DNA of 64,000 bases, taken from positions 1,674,001 through 1,738,000 of the forward strand of contig CBDBJQ010000006.1 of NCBI GenBank assembly GCA_965206405.1. Direction: 5' to 3'. A program made the translations under genes and the position numbers. Each line of letters starts with the position of its first letter. Position 1 is the stretch's first letter. Positions 1 to 9,409 of the stretch are shown here, piece by piece. This stretch comes from CBDBJQ01 sp965206405 (lineage in GTDB: Bacteria > Pseudomonadota > Alphaproteobacteria > UBA8366). The notes beneath the pieces are model-generated. The model was not told the DNA's origin. It saw only the letters and a list, made by a program, of their open reading frames with translations, and searched no databases.

Positions 1-427
1 TGGCGGTGGCGCCGGTGAATATGATGGTGCCGTGACCACGCGGAATCATCCGGCGGGCGACTTCCCGCCCGGCGAGGAAACCGCCGAAACAGCACATTTC
101 CCAGACCTTGTAGTAGATGCGGGAGGTGGTTTCGGTGATGTCAAAGCGGACATTGCCGCCGACATTATAGACTAGAATCTCGATTGGTCCGATTTCGGAT
201 TCAATCTTTTCGATCAGTTCTTCAACCTTCTCCTCGCGGCGCGCATCCGAGCCGAAGGCATGCGCAACGCCACCCTCGGCCTCGATAGCGGCAACAAGAT
301 CGGCGAGCTTCTCGCCGTTGCGCCGGGTAACACAGACAACAAAGCCTTCGCGGGCAAAGCGCCTGGCGATAGCGCCGCCAGTCGCATCACCGGCCCCGAC
401 AATCAGTGCAACCTTGGTATCCGCCAT
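1..427 (-). CDS. SDR family oxidoreductase (3' end outside window)
   Basis: About 142 residues are visible, reading leftwards from the ATG at 427. The N-terminus has a Rossmann-type dinucleotide loop (VGAGDATGG, near residues 10-18), a variant of the SDR TGxxxGxG motif. Near residue 88 there is YNVGGN where classical SDRs have NNAG, followed by the typical helix and strand ending GHGTIIFTGATA just before the expected catalytic Ser region. The Tyr-x-x-x-Lys site lies beyond the window edge. The divergent motifs resemble SDRs that are often annotated only as NAD(P)-dependent oxidoreductases, so the substrate is unknown. Fold assignment is firm, function is not. Confidence 0.8.
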   Translation of the reverse strand, partial: MADTKVALIVGAGDATGGAIARRFAREGFVVCVTRRNGEKLADLVAAIEAEGGVAHAFGSDARREEKVEELIEKIESEIGPIEILVYNVGGNVRFDITETTSRIYYKVWEMCCFGGFLAGREVARRMIPRGHGTIIFTGATA

Positions 428-777
428 GTCCTGTCATCCAAACTCTTTGTCGTTGCTTTACTACTAGACTTGATTCACAAGGCCTGATTCACAATAGCAT
501 CAGGTAATTGAGAACGGATGCTCGGCAAATTCCAAACAGTAGTTCATCCCGCCACCGATCGCGCGTTGTCTGTCTTCACGTGAAAGCCGGTGGTGCTCAC
601 GTTCAAGCCAGATCGGATGAAGAACAACGACCAATGCCGCGAAATCCTGAAGACGGATACCTGAAAGGCGGAAAAACAAATCAGCGCGCCCGCAAAACCT
701 TCAAAACCCTCATAGACAAGCCCTCACTCTCCATTGAGCCATAAACATCGCTGAAAATCGGCTATTGTGCAACAGGT
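428..777. other. Intergenic region without a recognisable gene
   Basis: No convincing coding sequence here. A short direct repeat (tgattcacaa) occurs twice around 470-495. The plus-strand open frame across 508-744 has no recognisable domain, and its start has no clear ribosome-binding site. The region ends where the transposase fragment starts, so part of it may be debris from that insertion. Confidence 0.4.
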
Positions 778-1276
778 TTAGTACATCGCATCAATGATGA
801 GAAACGGGAACGACCCCAGGGGGCGTTCATTGAAAGCGCGGACACGGGCATCCAGCGCGGAGCATAACTGGCTGGCTGTCGATTTTGAAAAATGCGCCCC
901 GCATAGTTCTTCGGTGACTTTTGTGACCTTGCGGGTAGAAATGCCGTTCAGCACCATCTCCATCAGCGCCAGAACAAAGGCCTGCTCGGAACGCTGGTAG
1001 CGGACCAAATATTTCCGTTGGAAACCACCCGTCCCGAAACTGCGGCACGCGTAGCCTGACAGGGCCAACACGGGTGTAGAGCGTTCGGGCCCGCATGCCG
1101 TTTCCATAGCCTCCTCGCTCCTCGTTGCGTTCATAGCGCTCGGCCCCGATCTGTTCCGTCGCCTGCGCTTCAAGCACCTGGTTCAAAACAGCCTCCAAAA
1201 GTTGCGCAAAACCACTGCTTTCGCTCATCAGGCTCGACAGTAACGGCCCCGGTAGCTTAATCTCGTAATCGGTCAT
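778..1276 (-). pseudogene. IS256-family (Mutator-type) transposase fragment, frameshifted
   Basis: From the ATG at 1276 the protein reads as the N-terminal part of an IS256-type transposase (MTDYEIKLPGPLL, then RYERNEERGGYGNGMR and RVPQFRDGWFPTEIFG). The reading frame shifts near 1010-1030. The second frame continues with RYQRSEQAFVLALMEM and ends at FPFLIIDAMY, which is where the first catalytic Asp of the DDE domain sits. The rest of the catalytic domain is missing, so this is dead. It lies head-to-head with cas3, about 126 bp upstream, and is a different subgroup from the IS256-type element at 12067-13466. Confidence 0.8.
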
Positions 1277-1402
1277 CTCGGTATCTCCGTAATTTGACGT
1301 GGGTGTTATCGCCAAACTTACAGAGTACAGCCGAGATAGCCGACTCAAAATAAAACCTCAGAATTTACAGCAGAATACGGACACTATCGAAAGGGATGTA
1401 GA

Positions 1403-3925
1403 ATGCACGCATGGGGTAAAGTAGATAACAAAACTGGTTTGCAACATCATCTTGCGCATCATAGCGCTGATGTCGCTGCAACGTTGACCGCCCTCTTAAA
1501 CATTCCTTCTTTTCAGGCGCGGGCAGAGCAAGCCGCAGAATGCGATTTAACGATTGAGAAAATTTCATGTCTTGGTGCTTTGGCTTTCCTTCACGATATT
1601 GGCAAACTTGCCCCTGGCTTCCAGGTAAAAGCACTTGCCCTAGCCGATGCCCTAGCCGATCCCCTTATCCCGACCCCGCGTGATCATATAAAATGCGGTT
1701 GGAAGTGGTATTCACAAGATCGAAAACCGGAAAACGCGCTCGCTGGTCATGCCGTGCATATTGCAAAATGGCCAAACATCAAAGATTGGTTCTCGGTGCT
1801 CTTTGCACATCATGGGCGTCCGGTTCCGCATCCGAATGAAGACTGGGGACAAGATGCCTTCCGCTCAATTCCTCATTACGACTGGGAAGCTGAAGAGTGT
1901 CAGATGGGCGAAGCACTGATTTCTTGGTTCCCGGACATCCGCGAGAATATGCCACCACCACTCAACCCAGCTTTCGCACACTTATTTGCCGGACTTCTTG
2001 CTCTCGCTGATTGGATCGGGTCCGATCGGAACGCCTTTCCATTTTTAGCGGATTTTGATCTTGGTTATTGGCCAAAAGCTTGTGAGCAGGCGCGTAAACA
2101 GCTTAAAGAAATTGGTCTCGATACTAGACTACGGGCCATGGCCGGGCCTGCGGATTGGGTCTTACTCTCTGAGCATCCTACGCCTCGCCCCGCGCAGAAA
2201 ATCGTCTCAGACATTTCACTTTCTGAGCAGCTTGTGATTCTTGAAGCCGAAACTGGTTCTGGGAAAACAGAGGCGGCACTCTGGCGCTTTACACGATTAT
2301 ATGAGGCTGGAGTGGTCGACAGCCTGTATTTTGCAGTTCCGACCCGAGCTGCCGCACGTCAGTTGCAAAACAGGGTGAACGAGGCCTTAAAACGTATTTT
2401 CGTGCCTCCCGCCCCTGAGGCAGTCCTAGCAATTCCCGGACAGGCCCTCGCAGGTGAAGCGCGGGGCACGCGTTTGCCAGGATTTCAGATGCGCTGGGAC
2501 GACACCGAAGAACATTGTGCCTCCCGCTGGGCTGCAGAACATGAAACCCGTTTCCTCGCGGCCCAAATCGCTGTGGGAACTGTCGATCAGGTGATGCTAG
2601 CTGGATTGAAAGCCAAGCATGCCCACTTGCGTGGTAGCGCGCTATCCCGTTCGCTGCTGGTAATAGATGAGGTTCACGCCTCCGATGCATGGATGACGGA
2701 AATTCAACGCAACATCCTGGACGATCATCGCGCTCTTGGGGGCCATGCGTTTCTTATGTCGGCTACACTTGGATCAAGCGCGCGCGTTGCCTGGCGCGGA
2801 GAGTCATTACCGCCGCTGGCAAACGCTGAAGCCGAAATCTACCCTGCGGTATGGACACTCGATACCAAGGTCCCGGTGCCGCAGAACAGCACCGCTCAAA
2901 AAGAAGTCTTGATCTGCGCCCATCCTGGCTGGAGCGGCGAGGATGCCTCTCATGCGGCAATTAAGGCAGCACAAGAGGGAGCGCGCGTTTTGGTAATCCG
3001 CAATACCGTAGACCGGGCCCGCGAAACCCACGCTTCCTGCTGCAAGCAGGCCGCTAACTTGGTCTTCAATCTCGATAGAATTTCCACGTTGCACCATAAT
3101 CGTTTTGCCGCAGAAGACCGCGCTCGGCTTGATGCACGGGTTGAGGAATTGTTCGGCAAATGTAGCTCCGCCCAGGGAGTTGTTCTCATCGGCACCCAGA
3201 CTCTTGAACAATCGCTCGATATTGACGCCGATTTCCTAGTGACGGATCTTTGCCCGATAGATGTTCTCCTGCAACGGATCGGGCGCCTGCATAGGCATGA
3301 ACGCATCCGGCCAGCGGATTTTCAACGTGCAGCAACGCTAGTGCTTTGCCCTCCGGGAGAACTTTCTTTGTTAACCAAAAAACCAGCCAACGGCCTTGGT
3401 GCCTATGGCAAAAACGCCTCGCTGTCGGGCGTGTATATGGACGTATCAGGCATTTCCGCAACGCTCTCGGAGATCAAGTCAGAACCCTTATGGCGTATAC
3501 CCGAAATGAATCGAAAGCTAGTTGAACGAGCGACCCACCCGGAGCGACTTGAAGAAATCGCGAAAAAGAACGGTTGGGAAGACTACCACCGCCGTGTGAC
3601 GGGCAAGGCCCTCGCTCAAACACATGGTGCGAAACTTGTTACGTTAGACCGCAAGAAGCCGTTTCCCGACAGTTTTCCTGATGATAAAGCCATCCGAACA
3701 CGCCTCGGTACGGACGGTATCATCTTAGCTTTACCTGAGGGTACGATGGGCCCCTTCGGCCATTGCGTCAAAACTATCTCTTTACCCCAGCACTGGTCGC
3801 GAGGGCTAACTGGGAAGGAAAAGGTCGTGATCGAAGCAGGTACACCGCTTGTCTTCAAAATAGGCGATAGACGGTTTTGCTATGACGCTACGGGGCTGCA
3901 ACGAATGGAGGAAGGTCACGTATGA
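1403..3925 (+). CDS. cas3: CRISPR-associated helicase/nuclease Cas3, type I-E
   Basis: Encodes 840 residues, normal for Cas3 of type I-E. Cas3 is recruited by target-bound Cascade and unwinds and degrades the foreign DNA. The N-terminal HD nuclease domain is visible: H19/H20, the LHDIGK motif (H64, D65) and FAHHGRP further on. The SF2 helicase domain follows, with Walker A ETGSGKTEAA (about residue 284), the DEVH box (about 420), SAT motif MSATLG (about 452) and motif VI QRIGRLHRH (about 624). The ATG at 1403 follows an aaaggga ribosome-binding site. The stop overlaps the cas8e start as ATGA. Base composition is lower in GC than in the flanking metabolic genes. All key motifs look intact. Confidence 0.97.
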   Translation: MHAWGKVDNKTGLQHHLAHHSADVAATLTALLNIPSFQARAEQAAECDLTIEKISCLGALAFLHDIGKLAPGFQVKALALADALADPLIPTPRDHIKCGWKWYSQDRKPENALAGHAVHIAKWPNIKDWFSVLFAHHGRPVPHPNEDWGQDAFRSIPHYDWEAEECQMGEALISWFPDIRENMPPPLNPAFAHLFAGLLALADWIGSDRNAFPFLADFDLGYWPKACEQARKQLKEIGLDTRLRAMAGPADWVLLSEHPTPRPAQKIVSDISLSEQLVILEAETGSGKTEAALWRFTRLYEAGVVDSLYFAVPTRAAARQLQNRVNEALKRIFVPPAPEAVLAIPGQALAGEARGTRLPGFQMRWDDTEEHCASRWAAEHETRFLAAQIAVGTVDQVMLAGLKAKHAHLRGSALSRSLLVIDEVHASDAWMTEIQRNILDDHRALGGHAFLMSATLGSSARVAWRGESLPPLANAEAEIYPAVWTLDTKVPVPQNSTAQKEVLICAHPGWSGEDASHAAIKAAQEGARVLVIRNTVDRARETHASCCKQAANLVFNLDRISTLHHNRFAAEDRARLDARVEELFGKCSSAQGVVLIGTQTLEQSLDIDADFLVTDLCPIDVLLQRIGRLHRHERIRPADFQRAATLVLCPPGELSLLTKKPANGLGAYGKNASLSGVYMDVSGISATLSEIKSEPLWRIPEMNRKLVERATHPERLEEIAKKNGWEDYHRRVTGKALAQTHGAKLVTLDRKKPFPDSFPDDKAIRTRLGTDGIILALPEGTMGPFGHCVKTISLPQHWSRGLTGKEKVVIEAGTPLVFKIGDRRFCYDATGLQRMEEGHV

Positions 3926-5457
3926 TCGGGAACCTTTTGACTGAAAAACTAATAGAAACGGATTGCGGCATACACTCTCTGCCTGGTCTTTTCGCTGCAA
4001 TGGCCCGCGGCGAGACCGCAAGTTTTCCTGCGCTTCGCCCGCACCAGCGACCTGCTTGGCACATGTTTCTGGTGCAACTTGCGGTTATCGCGCTTTCCAG
4101 GACAACAGCCCCTAAATCTATTCCTGAGGAAGAAAATGCATGGCAAGCAACCTTGCGCAGCATGACTCTGGATTTCGAGGATGGCGCCCCATGGCATCTT
4201 GTGGTGGAGGACACGGCAAAACCGGCCTTCATGCAACCGCCTGATCCAGGTGGCTTGAAATGGAGCGAGGTTGCTACGCCCGATATGCTCGACATGCTAA
4301 TTACCTCGCGCAATCATGATGTGAAACGTGAGATTGCTTATGATGCCGCACCGCAAGACTGGCTTTTTGCGCTTGTCAGCCTTCAGACAATGGAGGGGTT
4401 CGGGGGCTTTGGCAACTATGGGATCGCCCGTATGAATGGGGGATCATCCTCACGGGTTATGCTCACACTCGCCCCGGCACTCGAAGGGACTACCGTTGTC
4501 GATCCCAGCGCATGGTGGCGGCGGGATGTGATGCGCCTACTTAACAGGCCGCGGGATGTGAACAAACGCAATGTGCAGTTTAGTCCCGCGCTCTTATGGT
4601 GCCTGCCATGGCCGGAAGAAAAAAAACCAAAGCTGGAACTTGATGCGCTTGATCCGCTATTCATCGAAGTTTGCCGCCGAATCCGGCTTACCGGACAGAG
4701 AGGTATGCTCAAAGCAATCCGGGCTACATCAGAAGCGGCGCGGATCTACTCGAAAGAAGCCAAAGGTGTAACTGGCGATCCATGGGCACCAGTTCAAATC
4801 AAGGAGAATAAAACTCTCACATTGGGCGAGCGCGGCGATTGGAACCACAAGCTTTTGAGTGATCTGCTCTACGGCGAAGAGTGGGATATCCCTGAACTCG
4901 CGCGAGATTTACCGGATGAAAAGGACACGTCCATGGTGCTAATCGCCGAAGCTTTCGCGAGGGGCAATTCTAAAACCGACGGTTTCAAGTCTTGCATCAT
5001 CCCAGTGCCTAAGGTCGTAAAAAAGAACATGTTCGGGACCGAAACAATCAAGCTGTCGAAGGCTCAGATCGAAACTATTAGCAAGGTGGACCGTGCGCTG
5101 CGTGATGGACTGTCACTGATCGCAGCTAAGGGCCGATGGGACAAGCGCGGCAAGAAGGAATATACTCGAAGCCTCCCAGCCCGCGCCGCATTTTCGATCA
5201 TCGCTGATAACCTCTTCTTCCCTACACTTTGGTGTAAACTCGCAGCAGAGTCCGAGAATGGGCGTAATACAGTGCAACTTCGTTTCACCCGGCAACTAGC
5301 GAGCGCCGCCCGTGCCGAATACACCCGCGCGGCACCTGGCATCCCTTGCTCTCGGATCATGCGTCCGCGCGCTGAGTTTCGGGGCCGGAAGGCTTTTGAA
5401 GCCGCAATACGCAGAATCTTCAAGGATATGGGCGTGGAGGAGAAAGACCATGCATGA
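3922..5457 (+). CDS. cas8e: Cascade large subunit Cas8e (Cse1/CasA)
   Basis: Encodes 511 residues, typical of the type I-E large subunit that reads the PAM, opens the target duplex and recruits Cas3. The N-terminal part matches the family: a GLFAAMARGE region near residue 20, then RPHQRPAWHMFLVQLA, then EDTAKPAFMQPPDPGG (about residues 92-107). The C-terminus is rich in Arg and Lys, as in the four-helix bundle. The start overlaps the cas3 stop by 4 bp and the stop lies inside cse2, so expression is probably translationally coupled. Assignment rests on family motifs and on position between cas3 and cse2. Confidence 0.95.
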   Translation: MIGNLLTEKLIETDCGIHSLPGLFAAMARGETASFPALRPHQRPAWHMFLVQLAVIALSRTTAPKSIPEEENAWQATLRSMTLDFEDGAPWHLVVEDTAKPAFMQPPDPGGLKWSEVATPDMLDMLITSRNHDVKREIAYDAAPQDWLFALVSLQTMEGFGGFGNYGIARMNGGSSSRVMLTLAPALEGTTVVDPSAWWRRDVMRLLNRPRDVNKRNVQFSPALLWCLPWPEEKKPKLELDALDPLFIEVCRRIRLTGQRGMLKAIRATSEAARIYSKEAKGVTGDPWAPVQIKENKTLTLGERGDWNHKLLSDLLYGEEWDIPELARDLPDEKDTSMVLIAEAFARGNSKTDGFKSCIIPVPKVVKKNMFGTETIKLSKAQIETISKVDRALRDGLSLIAAKGRWDKRGKKEYTRSLPARAAFSIIADNLFFPTLWCKLAAESENGRNTVQLRFTRQLASAARAEYTRAAPGIPCSRIMRPRAEFRGRKAFEAAIRRIFKDMGVEEKDHA

Positions 5458-5980
5458 GATAGAAAACGATGTTGCCGGCCGGGCAACGAAGATTGCCCAA
5501 GCGCTAGCCCATGTTGACAGTGGCGAACGAGCCGCTGCCCGACGAATGGGGCAAGAGGGCGCACCGGTGTTTTGGCGCTTGGCTGCCCAATTCGATATCC
5601 CTCGTACGGAGGAAGAAAAATGGCGCGGCATCACTAAGGCACTGGCGTTTTTAACTCCTGCGGGCACGGCTGAAAGCGTACATGAGGCAGGGCGTTACTT
5701 CGGTGCGGTTCTTGCGGATGGCGGTGACCCGCTGGCACGTCTCGAAAAGCCCATCATTTCAGAACAGCGCCTCGCGCGGCTCCTGACCACGCGCGGATCC
5801 GCGCGGTGCGACGCACTGGAAAGAGCAGTGCGTATGCTTGCGCGCAACCATCCCCGTATCGACGTTACCAGCCTCGCGTGGGCCTATCTGAGCAAAGACG
5901 GGCGATCTATCGCCCGGGACTATTACCAGCGTCTCGACCGGAGCGCGACATCTTCTGAAAAGGAAAGTACCGATGCCTGA
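5450..5980 (+). CDS. cse2: Cascade small subunit Cse2 (CasB)
   Basis: I place the start at the ATG at 5450, giving 176 residues (MHEIENDVAGRATKIA...), because a ggaggagaaag ribosome-binding site precedes it. A longer open frame beginning at 5312 would overlap cas8e by 146 bp. Two copies of Cse2 normally sit along the belly of Cascade and stabilise the R-loop. Family features include ERAAARRMGQEGAPVFWRL (residues 23-41) and the helical C-terminus with SLAWAYLSKDGRSIARDYYQRL. It overlaps cas8e by 8 bp and cas7e by 8 bp. Confidence 0.93.
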   Translation: MHEIENDVAGRATKIAQALAHVDSGERAAARRMGQEGAPVFWRLAAQFDIPRTEEEKWRGITKALAFLTPAGTAESVHEAGRYFGAVLADGGDPLARLEKPIISEQRLARLLTTRGSARCDALERAVRMLARNHPRIDVTSLAWAYLSKDGRSIARDYYQRLDRSATSSEKESTDA

Positions 5981-7112
5981 TCCCCGCTTCCTGCAAATCC
6001 ATTTTCTTACCCCCTACACGGCTTCCCTACTCAATCGAGATGATGCAGGGCTGGCCAAACGCCTGCCTTACGGTGGTGCTCTGCGGACACGGGTGAGTTC
6101 GCAATGCCTGAAGCGGCATTGGCGTTTAGCGGAGGACCCCCACGCTCTTGCCAACATTGACGGGGCAGATGCGGCTTATCGCTCACGGGAAATCGTGGAC
6201 CGCAAGGTCTTTGGTAGCTGGTCCGAGGGTGTGAATGAAGACGTGGTCAAAGAGGTTCGTAATGCCCTATTGAAAGCTATCTATGGCGAGAAAGGGACGG
6301 ATAAGAAGTCACGCCAGACAATGTTGCTGGGTGAAGTCGAGATCGCGTATTTGATTGAGGAAGCAAAATCGCTCATTGAGGAGGCCGACGGCAACGAGGA
6401 GGCAGCTAAGGAGCTTGCCGCAACTTGGCTGAAGGAGCACAAAGACAACCTTAAAGCCCTCAGCAAAAATGCCAAACTCCCGGGTGGGATAATCGGTGCA
6501 TTGTTCGGCCGGATGGTTACATCCGATCCGCGCTCCAACATAGACGCGGCTGTACATGTGGCTCATGCATTTACCGTCCATGCCGAAGAGGCCGAAAGCG
6601 ACTATTTTATTGCTGTCGACGATCTTGCCCGGGAAGAGGACACCGGCGCCGACACTATTCAGGAGACAGAACTGACCTCCAGCCTGTTCTATGGCTATGT
6701 AGTGGTAGATATCCCCGGCCTTCTTGGCAATCTTGGAGGTGACACGAACCTTGCCGGAGAAGTCTTGCACAATCTTGTATATCTGATCGCAGAGGTTTCT
6801 CCAGGGGCAAAGCTTGGCTCCACCGCGCCTTATAGCCGTGCGATCTTCTTGTTGCTTGAAGCCGGAGATCGACAGCCCCGCTCTCTTGCTGAAGCCTTCC
6901 GCAAACCGTGCCAAGCTGAGACGGATCAGGCAATTTTTGCACTTACCGAGTATCTGGAAAACCTCGACGCTGCCTATGCGACTGATGAAAAACGGCGGGT
7001 AATGACGCTGTCAAACAGCGAGGTGCCGGGAGCTGAACGCTATTCGCTCGCGGAATTGGCCAGTTTTGCAAAGAATTTACCAGTGCGCCCGGTCGCACAA
7101 GATACGGCATGA
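5973..7112 (+). CDS. cas7e: Cascade backbone subunit Cas7e (Cse4/CasC)
   Basis: Encodes 379 residues. Cas7e forms the six-subunit filament that holds the crRNA spacer. Family hallmarks are the N-terminus FLQIHFLTPYTASLLNRDDAG with KRLPYGGALRTRVSSQCLKRHWR (about residues 5-50), and the central SNIDAAVHVAHAFTVHAEE segment (about residues 190-208) followed by the ELTSSLFYGYVVVDIPGL strand. The start overlaps the cse2 stop by 8 bp and the stop overlaps the cas5e start. Nothing appears damaged. Confidence 0.96.
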   Translation: MPDPRFLQIHFLTPYTASLLNRDDAGLAKRLPYGGALRTRVSSQCLKRHWRLAEDPHALANIDGADAAYRSREIVDRKVFGSWSEGVNEDVVKEVRNALLKAIYGEKGTDKKSRQTMLLGEVEIAYLIEEAKSLIEEADGNEEAAKELAATWLKEHKDNLKALSKNAKLPGGIIGALFGRMVTSDPRSNIDAAVHVAHAFTVHAEEAESDYFIAVDDLAREEDTGADTIQETELTSSLFYGYVVVDIPGLLGNLGGDTNLAGEVLHNLVYLIAEVSPGAKLGSTAPYSRAIFLLLEAGDRQPRSLAEAFRKPCQAETDQAIFALTEYLENLDAAYATDEKRRVMTLSNSEVPGAERYSLAELASFAKNLPVRPVAQDTA

Positions 7113-7795
7113 TGCGCTGGCTTCATCTGCGCTTTGCGGCGCCACTCATGGCCTTTGGCGGGGTGAGCATCGACCATATTGGCCCGACACGACACTACCC
7201 CTCCGCTTCCGCTCTCACCGGGCTTTTCGCCAATGCGCTCGGTTGGCGGCGCGAGGAACGCGAACTTCATCAGATGCTTCAAGATCGGCTGGTGTTCGGT
7301 TCGCTCTCCGTCATGCCAAAGGGGCGCATTGCACCTTTAGTCGTCACAGATAACCAAAATGCCAAGCTGGAGAAATCCGATATAGGATGGACGGTACGGG
7401 GCAAACCCGAAGGGCGCGCAGGTGCAACTTATGATAGCCCCCATCGCCGCCGCCGCGACTATCTGGCCGATCATGAAACCTGCGTCGTACTGCGCCTTAC
7501 CGGTGAAAATACGCCTACGCTCGACAAACTTTCTGCTGCGTTGGATCGTCCGGCCCGTCCGCTATTTATCGGCCGCAAGCCCTGCCTACCAAGCAAACGG
7601 TTTTTTGCTGGTTGGGTCGAGGGAAACACCACTTATGATGCGCTTTGCGCACTTGGTCTGAAGGGAACTGCGCTCTGGCCTGCTGAAGACGCATCCCATG
7701 GCGGAGCTTTGTACCATGACCTGCCTGATCTGCGTAACTGGAACAATGGGTTGCATGGTGGTTCCCGTAAGGTTTATGAGGGAGAGATCGCGTGA
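7109..7795 (+). CDS. cas5e: Cascade subunit Cas5e (CasD)
   Basis: Encodes 228 residues from ATG 7109; a second ATG follows directly at 7112. Cas5e binds the 5' handle of the crRNA next to Cas8e. The N-terminal RAMP strand and loop read RLHLRF-like (WLHLRFAAPLMAFGGV), followed by HYPSASALTGLFANALGW, which is characteristic of the CasD family. A basic segment with RRRRDYLADHETCVVLRL sits mid-protein. The coding sequence overlaps cas7e and cas6e by 4 bp each, so it is part of one translationally coupled Cascade operon. Confidence 0.95.
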   Translation: MMRWLHLRFAAPLMAFGGVSIDHIGPTRHYPSASALTGLFANALGWRREERELHQMLQDRLVFGSLSVMPKGRIAPLVVTDNQNAKLEKSDIGWTVRGKPEGRAGATYDSPHRRRRDYLADHETCVVLRLTGENTPTLDKLSAALDRPARPLFIGRKPCLPSKRFFAGWVEGNTTYDALCALGLKGTALWPAEDASHGGALYHDLPDLRNWNNGLHGGSRKVYEGEIA

Positions 7796-8529
7796 GCCTT
7801 TATCTGGTTGATCTGCCTCTGAGCCTCATCAGGCTGTACGCTTGGGCGGGAAGGCGTGAAATCGGACGGAAGAATCTCTTCGATGAAGGGCTTGCTCTTC
7901 ACCATCTATTAAGTGAGATTTTTGGCCCCGCAGTGCTTCAACCCTTTCGTCTCATGATCGCACCGCGCGCGGTTCAGGGTACGCTCTATGCCTATACCGG
8001 TCGCACCACCGATGCGTTGCGGGAAACCGCCGTGGGCGTAGCAGGGGCCGCTGAAGTTGAAGCGCTCCCGATTGACAATCTTCGGTCGATCCCGCGCTCA
8101 CCCGAATTCTGGAAAGAAGGTATGCGTCTTGGATTCGATCTGCGGGCGCGTCCCGTGGTCCGACTTGCTTCGCCACTTGAGTCCGACAAGGGAAAATTTG
8201 CCAAGGGGACAGAACTTGATGTGTTTCTGGCCAAGACGCTGCGCAATGATCATTTGCGAGGACGTGAAGAAGTCTACCTTGATTGGCTTGCCGCCCGCCT
8301 AGCTCCGGCAGCAGACTTGGAACGAGATAGAACGCATTTCCACAGCTTCCGCCGTTTGCGCAGCGTGCGGCACGGTAAGCGAGTTGAAGGCCCGGACGCT
8401 GTATTTCATGGCACACTAACTGTTCGCGATCCACAAGCATTCGCTGCTTTGCTTGCACGTGGGATCGGTCGACATCGCGCCTACGGCTACGGCATGTTGC
8501 TCCTGCGCGCGCCCCAACGCAAAAGGTAA
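7792..8529 (+). CDS. cas6e: crRNA-processing endoribonuclease Cas6e (CasE)
   Basis: Encodes 245 residues from a GTG start at 7792 that overlaps the cas5e stop. Cas6e cuts the pre-crRNA at the base of the repeat hairpin and stays bound to the 3' handle. The N-terminal SLYLVDLPLSLIRLYAWA and HHLLSEIFGP match the family. The C-terminal glycine-rich loop ARGIGRHRAYGYGMLLLR (about residues 222-239) is the diagnostic RNA-binding loop. The repeat in the downstream array can form the matching short hairpin. Four bases separate it from cas1. Confidence 0.95.
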   Translation: MSLYLVDLPLSLIRLYAWAGRREIGRKNLFDEGLALHHLLSEIFGPAVLQPFRLMIAPRAVQGTLYAYTGRTTDALRETAVGVAGAAEVEALPIDNLRSIPRSPEFWKEGMRLGFDLRARPVVRLASPLESDKGKFAKGTELDVFLAKTLRNDHLRGREEVYLDWLAARLAPAADLERDRTHFHSFRRLRSVRHGKRVEGPDAVFHGTLTVRDPQAFAALLARGIGRHRAYGYGMLLLRAPQRKR

Positions 8530-8533
8530 CCTT

Positions 8534-9409
8534 ATGCTCAAAGGACGTCTTGGGCTGGACAGTGCCAAAGTACCACATGCAGATCGCGCAGGCTGTCTCT
8601 ATCTTGCTCGCGGAGCATTAACATCTCGGGATGGCACTCTGGCGTTTTTGCAAAAAGAAGTGACAACCGCTGACGCCCTGTCTCCCGGCGATTACGCCAT
8701 CCCTTTGCAAGGTGTGTCCATGATCCTGTTAGGACCGGGCTCGACAGTCAGCCATGACGCACTTCGTCTTCTGGCTCGTGCTCGTACAGCGCTCGCTGCA
8801 GTGGGTGAAGATGGTGTCCGAATTTATACAGCACCACCGATTATTCCAGACCGTTCAGGGCTTGCCCGCGTTCAGGCCCGAATCTGGGCTGACGACGACC
8901 TGCGCATTATGACAGCACGGCGTATGTATGCCCTGCGTCTTGGTGAAGTGTTGCCCCACAGAGATATTGACGTGCTGCGTGGGATCGAAGGGGCGAGAAT
9001 GAAAAAGACCTACGCGCTTTGGGCACAACGGATTGGGATCAATTGGAATGGGCGCAAATATGATCGCGGTAACCCTAATGCAACCGACCTGCCCAACCAG
9101 GGACTGAACCACGCCGCTGGCGCGGTTCAAGCCGCTGCTGCAATCGCTGTCGCCGCGACTGCAACAATTCCTCAGCTTGGTTTCATCCACGAAGCTTCTG
9201 GCCAATCCTTCGTACTTGATATTGCCGATCTCTACCGTGACAGCGTGACCATTCCTTGCGCCTTCAAGGCTTCACGCGATGTGCAGGAGCACCCAGCCAA
9301 AAACATCGAGCGTGCAACTCGCCGCTTGACCGGGCGCGTATTATCCGATGAGAAAATAATTCCTGCTATGATCGAACGTATCAAAGCGTTGATTGAGGGT
9401 CGCGACTAA
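8534..9409 (+). CDS. cas1: CRISPR integrase Cas1, type I-E
   Basis: I use the ATG at 8534 (MLKGRLGLDSAKVP), giving 291 residues; an in-frame start at 8453 would lie inside cas6e. Cas1 integrates new spacers with Cas2. Likely metal-binding residues are the Glu in RGIEGARMKKTY (about 151), the His in GFIHEASGQ (about 220) and the Asp in LDIADLYRD (about 232). The family segment YDRGNPNATDLPNQGLNHA lies between them. The stop overlaps cas2 by one base. All catalytic positions are present, so adaptation should be possible. Confidence 0.96.
   Translation: MLKGRLGLDSAKVPHADRAGCLYLARGALTSRDGTLAFLQKEVTTADALSPGDYAIPLQGVSMILLGPGSTVSHDALRLLARARTALAAVGEDGVRIYTAPPIIPDRSGLARVQARIWADDDLRIMTARRMYALRLGEVLPHRDIDVLRGIEGARMKKTYALWAQRIGINWNGRKYDRGNPNATDLPNQGLNHAAGAVQAAAAIAVAATATIPQLGFIHEASGQSFVLDIADLYRDSVTIPCAFKASRDVQEHPAKNIERATRRLTGRVLSDEKIIPAMIERIKALIEGRD

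Noticed and set aside
41..56. 16-base match between spacer 27 and the SDR gene at the left edge (cggaatcatccggcgg)
   Set aside because: The match covers spacer positions 13-28 only; the seed and the rest do not match. Palindromic, GC-rich codon sequence makes chance likely, so I do not call it self-targeting.
508..744. 78-codon plus-strand frame upstream of the IS256 fragment
   Set aside because: No domain, no ribosome-binding site, no neighbour logic.
5312..5449. Upstream extension of cse2 beginning inside cas8e
   Set aside because: No ribosome-binding site, 146-bp overlap and no conservation; the ATG at 5450 fits both spacing and family length.
8453..8533. Upstream extension of cas1 beginning inside cas6e
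   Set aside because: The extension translates cas6e sequence in another frame; the ATG at 8534 gives the standard Cas1 N-terminus.
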